Shown in pieces: positions 60,695-64,000 of a DNA stretch of 64,000 bases (the stretch's first letter is position 1; each line of letters starts with the position of its first letter). A program made the translations under genes and the position numbers. A model generated the notes under the pieces. It was not told where the DNA came from. It ran no database searches and saw nothing but the letters and a program-made list of their open reading frames with translations. Source of the stretch: Kribbella sp. VKM Ac-2569 (lineage in GTDB: Bacteria > Actinomycetota > Actinomycetes > Propionibacteriales > Kribbellaceae); contig NZ_SGXJ01000001.1 of the NCBI RefSeq assembly GCF_004216905.1, forward strand, positions 1,612,001 to 1,676,000, written 5' to 3'.

Positions 60695-61276
60695 TCAGGC
60701 CATCGGAAGTCCTGCCGCGAGCTGGTCGAAGGCCTGGTCCATGGTGGCGAGGTACTGCGGGAGTGGGGCGTCGATGGCGGACTCGTACGTCGCCATGACG
60801 ACGCCGACGACTGCGCCGGCCCAGGCGCGGACTGCGAAATCGTCGCCGCGGCGGCCGGTGCGTTCGGCGGCGAGGGTCGCGAGCAATTCGATGCCCTCGT
60901 ACAACTGGTCGAGCATCCGGACCCGGAGCTCGGGGGCGTTCATCACCAGGCGTTGACGTTCGGATTCCAGCTCCCACTCCTCCGGGGTCAGCACGTCCAG
61001 GCCCTGCCGGATCGCCGCCCGCAACGCATCGGTCGGGTGCAGTTCCGGCGGCTGGCTGCGGAACAGCTCGATCATCACCGGGTCGAGCCGGTCGAGGACG
61101 ATGGTGTCCTCCTTGGTCGGGAAGTACCGGAAGAACGTCGCCGGCGATATCTCGGCCGCGGCGGCGATCTCCTGGACCGTGGTCTCGGCGTACCCCTGGT
61201 CCCGGAAGAGCCGCAGCGCATGCTCCTGGATCGCCGCCCTGGTCTTCGCCTTCTTCCGCTCCCGCAGCCCACTCAT
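60695..61276 (-). CDS. TetR family repressor, second gene of MFS operon
   Basis: Regulator of 193 aa. The HTH is at about residues 10-55 (KAKTRAAIQEHALRLFRDQG, TTVQEIAAAAEISPATFFRYF). The helical effector domain includes PEEWELESERQRLVMNAPELR, the C-terminal pattern common to actinobacterial TetR proteins of drug pumps. The ATG at 61276 overlaps the stop of the MFS gene (ATGA), so pump and repressor are one unit. It should bind the 38-bp palindrome in front of the pump gene. Confidence 0.94.
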   Translation of the reverse strand: MSGLRERKKAKTRAAIQEHALRLFRDQGYAETTVQEIAAAAEISPATFFRYFPTKEDTIVLDRLDPVMIELFRSQPPELHPTDALRAAIRQGLDVLTPEEWELESERQRLVMNAPELRVRMLDQLYEGIELLATLAAERTGRRGDDFAVRAWAGAVVGVVMATYESAIDAPLPQYLATMDQAFDQLAAGLPMA

Positions 61277-62769
61277 GCCCTGATTGTCGCAAGTTCCGGC
61301 GTGGATGCCTTGGTACGACGGGGCAGGAAGGTCAGCGCGAGCACGATGGACACCACCGCGAGGCCGCTGCACGCCCACAGCGTCACGTCCATGCCGTCGA
61401 CGAACGCCGCACGGGCCGAGCGGGTCAGCTCGGGCGAACCGATCGCGACCGCCGCCGACGCACTGTCGCGCGCAACCGCCGCGGCCGCGGACGGAAGGCC
61501 TGTGACGTCCAGGTGGTTGCGGTACGCCGCATTGAGCACCGTGCCGAGGATCGCGACGCCGAGCGTGCCGCCGACCTGGCGCGACGCCTGGATCAGCGCG
61601 GATCCAGAGCCACTCCGGTCGAGGGGCAGGGCGGCGAGCGCCAACCCATTCATCGGCGGCAGCGTGAAGCCGATGCTGACGCCCACCAGGCTGACCCAGA
61701 TCGCGGTGAACCCGTAGCCGTCACCGACCTTCGTGAACGCCCCGAGCGCAAGCCCGACCAGCATCAACGAGAACCCGATGACCACCGAGATTCGCGCCCC
61801 GGCCGCCTCGACCAAACGCTCGGCGACCTTCGCGCCGATCAGCATCCCGCCGATGATCGGGAGCAACCGCAGCCCCGCCTCGAACGCATCCGCACCCTGC
61901 ACCGCCTGGAACAGTTGCGGCAACACGAACAGCAATCCCACCAGCGCGAACGAAGCTAGCGTCGCTAGCACTGTGCCCCAGGTGAACCCGGCCGACCGGA
62001 ACAAGGACAACTCGACCAGCGGATCCGCGGTACGCCGGGCCCACGCCCAGAACGCGGCCAGGAAGACCATTCCGGCCGCGATCCCACCGAGCGCCCACGC
62101 CGAGCCCCAGCCGTGCTCACCCGCGGCGATGAACCCGTACGTCAGGCAGACCAGTCCTGCTGCCGTCAGCAGGATGCCCGGTACGTCGATCCGCCGCGAC
62201 CGGTGACCGCTCGTCGACGGGATCAACAACGCCACTGCAACTAGTCCGATTGCAACTAGTGGCAGGTTGATCAGGAAGATCGAACCCCAGCGGTAGTGGT
62301 CCAGCAGCCAGCCGCCGAGCACCGGGCCGAGCGGGATACCAAGCGAGTTCGCCATCAGCCAGATCGTCATCGCGCGCTGCCGTTCCTCCGGGGCGAACAA
62401 CAGGTTGAGCAGCGACATCGACAGCGGGATCAGGAACGCCGACCCGATTCCGAGCGCCGCGCGACCCGCGATCAACTGACCGGGAGAGTCCGCGAACGCG
62501 CACGCCGTCGACGCCAGCCCGAACACCACCAGCGCCCCGAGCATCAGCCGCTTCGGCCCGTACCGATCCCCCAGCAGTCCCGCCGGGAGCAGCAGCGACG
62601 CGAGCACCAGCGTGTACGCGTTCGCGAACCACTGCAGCTGACTCGTCGACGCCTGCAGATCGGTCGCCAACGTCGGCAACGCGACGTTCAGCACGGTCAG
62701 ATCCAGCCCGATCACGATCAGGCTGAGGGACATCGCCGCCAGGGCCCACCACCGCCGCGGATCCAGCAT
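61273..62769 (-). CDS. MFS transporter, DHA2 (EmrB/QacA) type efflux pump
   Basis: Transporter of 498 aa with about 14 predicted spans. Family motifs are GLDLTVLNVALPTLATDL in span 1, the motif A loop GLLGDRYGPKRLMLG and LGIPLGPVLGGWLLDHYRW in span 5. The ATG at 62769 has AAAGG at 8 nt; a GTG three codons earlier overlaps that site. It is the first gene of a two-gene operon with its TetR repressor. Substrate unknown. Confidence 0.95.
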   Translation of the reverse strand: MLDPRRWWALAAMSLSLIVIGLDLTVLNVALPTLATDLQASTSQLQWFANAYTLVLASLLLPAGLLGDRYGPKRLMLGALVVFGLASTACAFADSPGQLIAGRAALGIGSAFLIPLSMSLLNLLFAPEERQRAMTIWLMANSLGIPLGPVLGGWLLDHYRWGSIFLINLPLVAIGLVAVALLIPSTSGHRSRRIDVPGILLTAAGLVCLTYGFIAAGEHGWGSAWALGGIAAGMVFLAAFWAWARRTADPLVELSLFRSAGFTWGTVLATLASFALVGLLFVLPQLFQAVQGADAFEAGLRLLPIIGGMLIGAKVAERLVEAAGARISVVIGFSLMLVGLALGAFTKVGDGYGFTAIWVSLVGVSIGFTLPPMNGLALAALPLDRSGSGSALIQASRQVGGTLGVAILGTVLNAAYRNHLDVTGLPSAAAAVARDSASAAVAIGSPELTRSARAAFVDGMDVTLWACSGLAVVSIVLALTFLPRRTKASTPELATIRA

Positions 62770-62780
62770 GACGAACACCT

Positions 62781-62818
62781 TTCTGAGATCAACTCTAATT
62801 TGAGAGTAGATCTCAGAA
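62781..62818. promoter_or_regulatory. 38-bp double palindrome, TetR operator of the efflux operon
   Basis: Outer arms TTCTGAGATC (62781-62790) and GATCTCAGAA (62809-62818) and inner arms ACTCT (62792-62796) and AGAGT (62803-62807) are all perfect and share one centre (AATTTG). It begins 12 nt upstream of the pump start codon and overlaps -10 candidates TACTCT and TAGAGT. The size suits two TetR dimers. Confidence 0.75.
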
Positions 62819-62829
62819 TCGCGATCTGT

Positions 62830-63657
62830 CTACTGCACGACGCCGCGCAGCACTTCCCGGACGAACTCCGGCTGCTCCAGCCAGGGCGAGTGTCCGGCGC
62901 CCGGGATCAGGTGGAACGTGTGATTCGGGACGTGGTCGGCGAGATCGCGGACCGCCCAGGCCGGGCGTGGGTCCCCGGCGCCGTGGACGAACGTGACCGG
63001 GGCCCGGATCGCGGCAGCCTGTGCCTTCAGCTCGTCAGGTGTCAAGCGTCCGGTCGCCCCCAGCGCGCGGTTGGCGGCGAAGTTGATCGGGAGGTCGACG
63101 GCCGCACTCGCGTACGCCCACTCCATCGCGCGCTCCCGATCGGCATGGTCGGTGAACCAGGACAGCGCGCGGAACTCGGTCTCCTCGGCCGGCGTGCGCT
63201 GCCGTCCGGACAGCTCGTCCAGGCGGGCGTCCTGCTCCGGTGTGATCCGGCGCGCGCGTTCCTCGTGGTACGCCGGACGCCAGTCGCCGATGCCGACACC
63301 GTCGAGGTACACGACGCCGGCCACGTGATCGCCGTACGACGCGGCGTACGTCATCGCCAGCGTCGCGCCGAAGGAGTGGCCGATGACGACGATGCGCTCA
63401 TGACCGAAGTACGCGCGGAGCTCGTCGATATCGCGCGCCGACCGGGCCAGCGTCTGTACGTCGGACGGGTCCGAGCGACCGCAGCCGCGCTGGTCGAAGC
63501 GGTGTACGACGACGAGGTCGTCGAGCATCTCCGCGAGGACCGCATAGTCGTCCCACAGGCCCGGGCCGCCGTGCAGGATCACGACCGCGGGCCGCCCGGT
63601 CGCCGTACCGGTGGTTGCGGTCCACAACCGAATGCCGTCAGATGTCGAAAACGGCAT
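62830..63657 (-). CDS. alpha/beta hydrolase, proline iminopeptidase-like
   Basis: A protein of 275 aa without signal peptide. The segments VVILHGGPGLWDDYAVLAEM, FDQRGCGRSDPS and the nucleophile elbow GHSFGATLA are typical of proline iminopeptidase-like hydrolases. The catalytic His is likely in IPGAGHSPWLEQP, and an acid in VHGAGDPRPAW. Its start lies inside the 3' end of the metallo-hydrolase gene (20-nt overlap), so the two are coupled. Substrate unknown. Confidence 0.9.
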   Translation of the reverse strand: MPFSTSDGIRLWTATTGTATGRPAVVILHGGPGLWDDYAVLAEMLDDLVVVHRFDQRGCGRSDPSDVQTLARSARDIDELRAYFGHERIVVIGHSFGATLAMTYAASYGDHVAGVVYLDGVGIGDWRPAYHEERARRITPEQDARLDELSGRQRTPAEETEFRALSWFTDHADRERAMEWAYASAAVDLPINFAANRALGATGRLTPDELKAQAAAIRAPVTFVHGAGDPRPAWAVRDLADHVPNHTFHLIPGAGHSPWLEQPEFVREVLRGVVQ

Positions 63658-64000
63658 GCGGCGTAGCCAGCTCGACCGGACCGGAGAAGGTACGGCGGGC
63701 GTTCTCGGCCTGCGTCACGCGGTCGTACCACGGCGGCACGTGCGTGATGACGAGCCGCTTCACACCGGCCTTCTTCGCATGCTCACCCGCGTCGGCGGGC
63801 GTCAGGTGCAGGTCGACCGGATTGTTCGGTTCGTTGTCCGGCAACGCGGCTTCGGACAGCAGTACGTCGGCGCCGCGGGCGAGCTCGACCAATGCGTCGT
63901 TCGGCCCGGTGTCGCCGGTGTAGACGAGCGACTTGCCGCCGTGCTCGACCCGGATCGCGTACGCCGGCACCGGGTGCACCATCCGCGCGGTGCGGATCGT
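63638..64000 (-). CDS. MBL-fold metallo-hydrolase, RNase Z/arylsulfatase-like (5' end outside window)
   Basis: The C-terminal 120 residues of a metallo-beta-lactamase-fold protein. VYTGDTGPNDALVELARG holds the metal-binding Asp, LLSEAALP and HLTPADAGEHAKKAG follow with a conserved His, and LVITHVPPW gives the last metal His. The frame stays open to the window edge. The pattern matches the RNase Z/AtsA-like branch found in actinobacteria. It overlaps and precedes the alpha/beta hydrolase gene. Confidence 0.88.
   Translation of the reverse strand, partial: TIRTARMVHPVPAYAIRVEHGGKSLVYTGDTGPNDALVELARGADVLLSEAALPDNEPNNPVDLHLTPADAGEHAKKAGVKRLVITHVPPWYDRVTQAENARRTFSGPVELATPHAVFDI

Overview
The window is high-GC actinobacterial chromosome. 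The signs are frequent GTG starts, stop/start overlaps of the ATGA or GTGA type, many GTAC-containing codon pairs, a DinB/mycothiol-type protein, DUF3618, the rdgB-rph pair, and many start codons sitting 6-7 nt after a TAnnnT hexamer with no ribosome binding site, as in leaderless transcripts. The overall gene content looks like Kribbella or a relative (Propionibacteriales). That is an inference from style and family content, not a match to a known genome. I see no prophage, insertion sequence, CRISPR array, rRNA or integrase. The single RNA gene found is a tRNA-Leu(UAG).

Layout. 1-7.1 kb (minus): a secreted glycosidase-like protein followed by a sugar-binding lipoprotein and two MalF/MalG-type permeases, with an IclR-type regulator upstream. 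The operon and the regulator gene share a 16-bp palindrome in their promoters. 7.2-14 kb: a DinB-fold protein, a NarL-type two-component system with a small membrane protein, an ABC-F ATPase, and an OmpR-type two-component system. 14-19.7 kb: a five-gene oligopeptide-type ABC importer that ends in a strong terminator. 19.8-26.2 kb: ketopantoate-reductase-like and thioredoxin-reductase-like enzymes, idi, a KMSKS-type tyrS behind a structured leader with an intrinsic terminator, an APH-fold kinase, an NmrA-type reductase and an isochorismatase-fold protein. 26.2-33.5 kb: a secreted GH172/DUF2961 protein, gnd, an MFS/TetR efflux pair and a Lys/Ala-rich small protein.

33.5-45.2 kb: a gene-free stretch with two strong inverted repeats, a DUF6817-like protein, two alpha/beta hydrolases, an operon of PLP enzyme, aldonolactone oxidase and PIG-L deacetylase, a secreted M15 peptidase with a lipoprotein, dapC, a sarcosine-oxidase-type flavoenzyme, and a GroES-like/DUF3618 pair. 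45.3-50.3 kb: a sugar dehydrogenase, the conserved trio of permuted ATP-grasp, alpha-E and transglutaminase proteins, and bcp. 50.3-55.6 kb: a fused binding-protein/vWA surface protein behind a CRP-like site, tRNA-Leu, two small membrane proteins, and a compact ATP-dikinase-like gene divergent from two HTH genes across a 14-bp iteron array. 55.6-64 kb: ASCH, rdgB, rph and SGNH genes, a Gfo/Idh/MocA oxidoreductase, a DUF62-like gene behind a leader peptide and terminator, an MFS/TetR operon with a 38-bp operator, and two hydrolases, the last one cut by the window edge.

The most interesting signals are regulatory: the shared IclR palindrome, 11-bp-spaced TGAC repeats between an OmpR-type regulator and the peptide importer, three candidate leaderless leader peptides (before the ABC-F gene, tyrS and the DUF62-like gene), and the iteron array of the dikinase-like module. 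In addition, 8 of 9 convergent protein-coding gene pairs overlap at their 3' ends.
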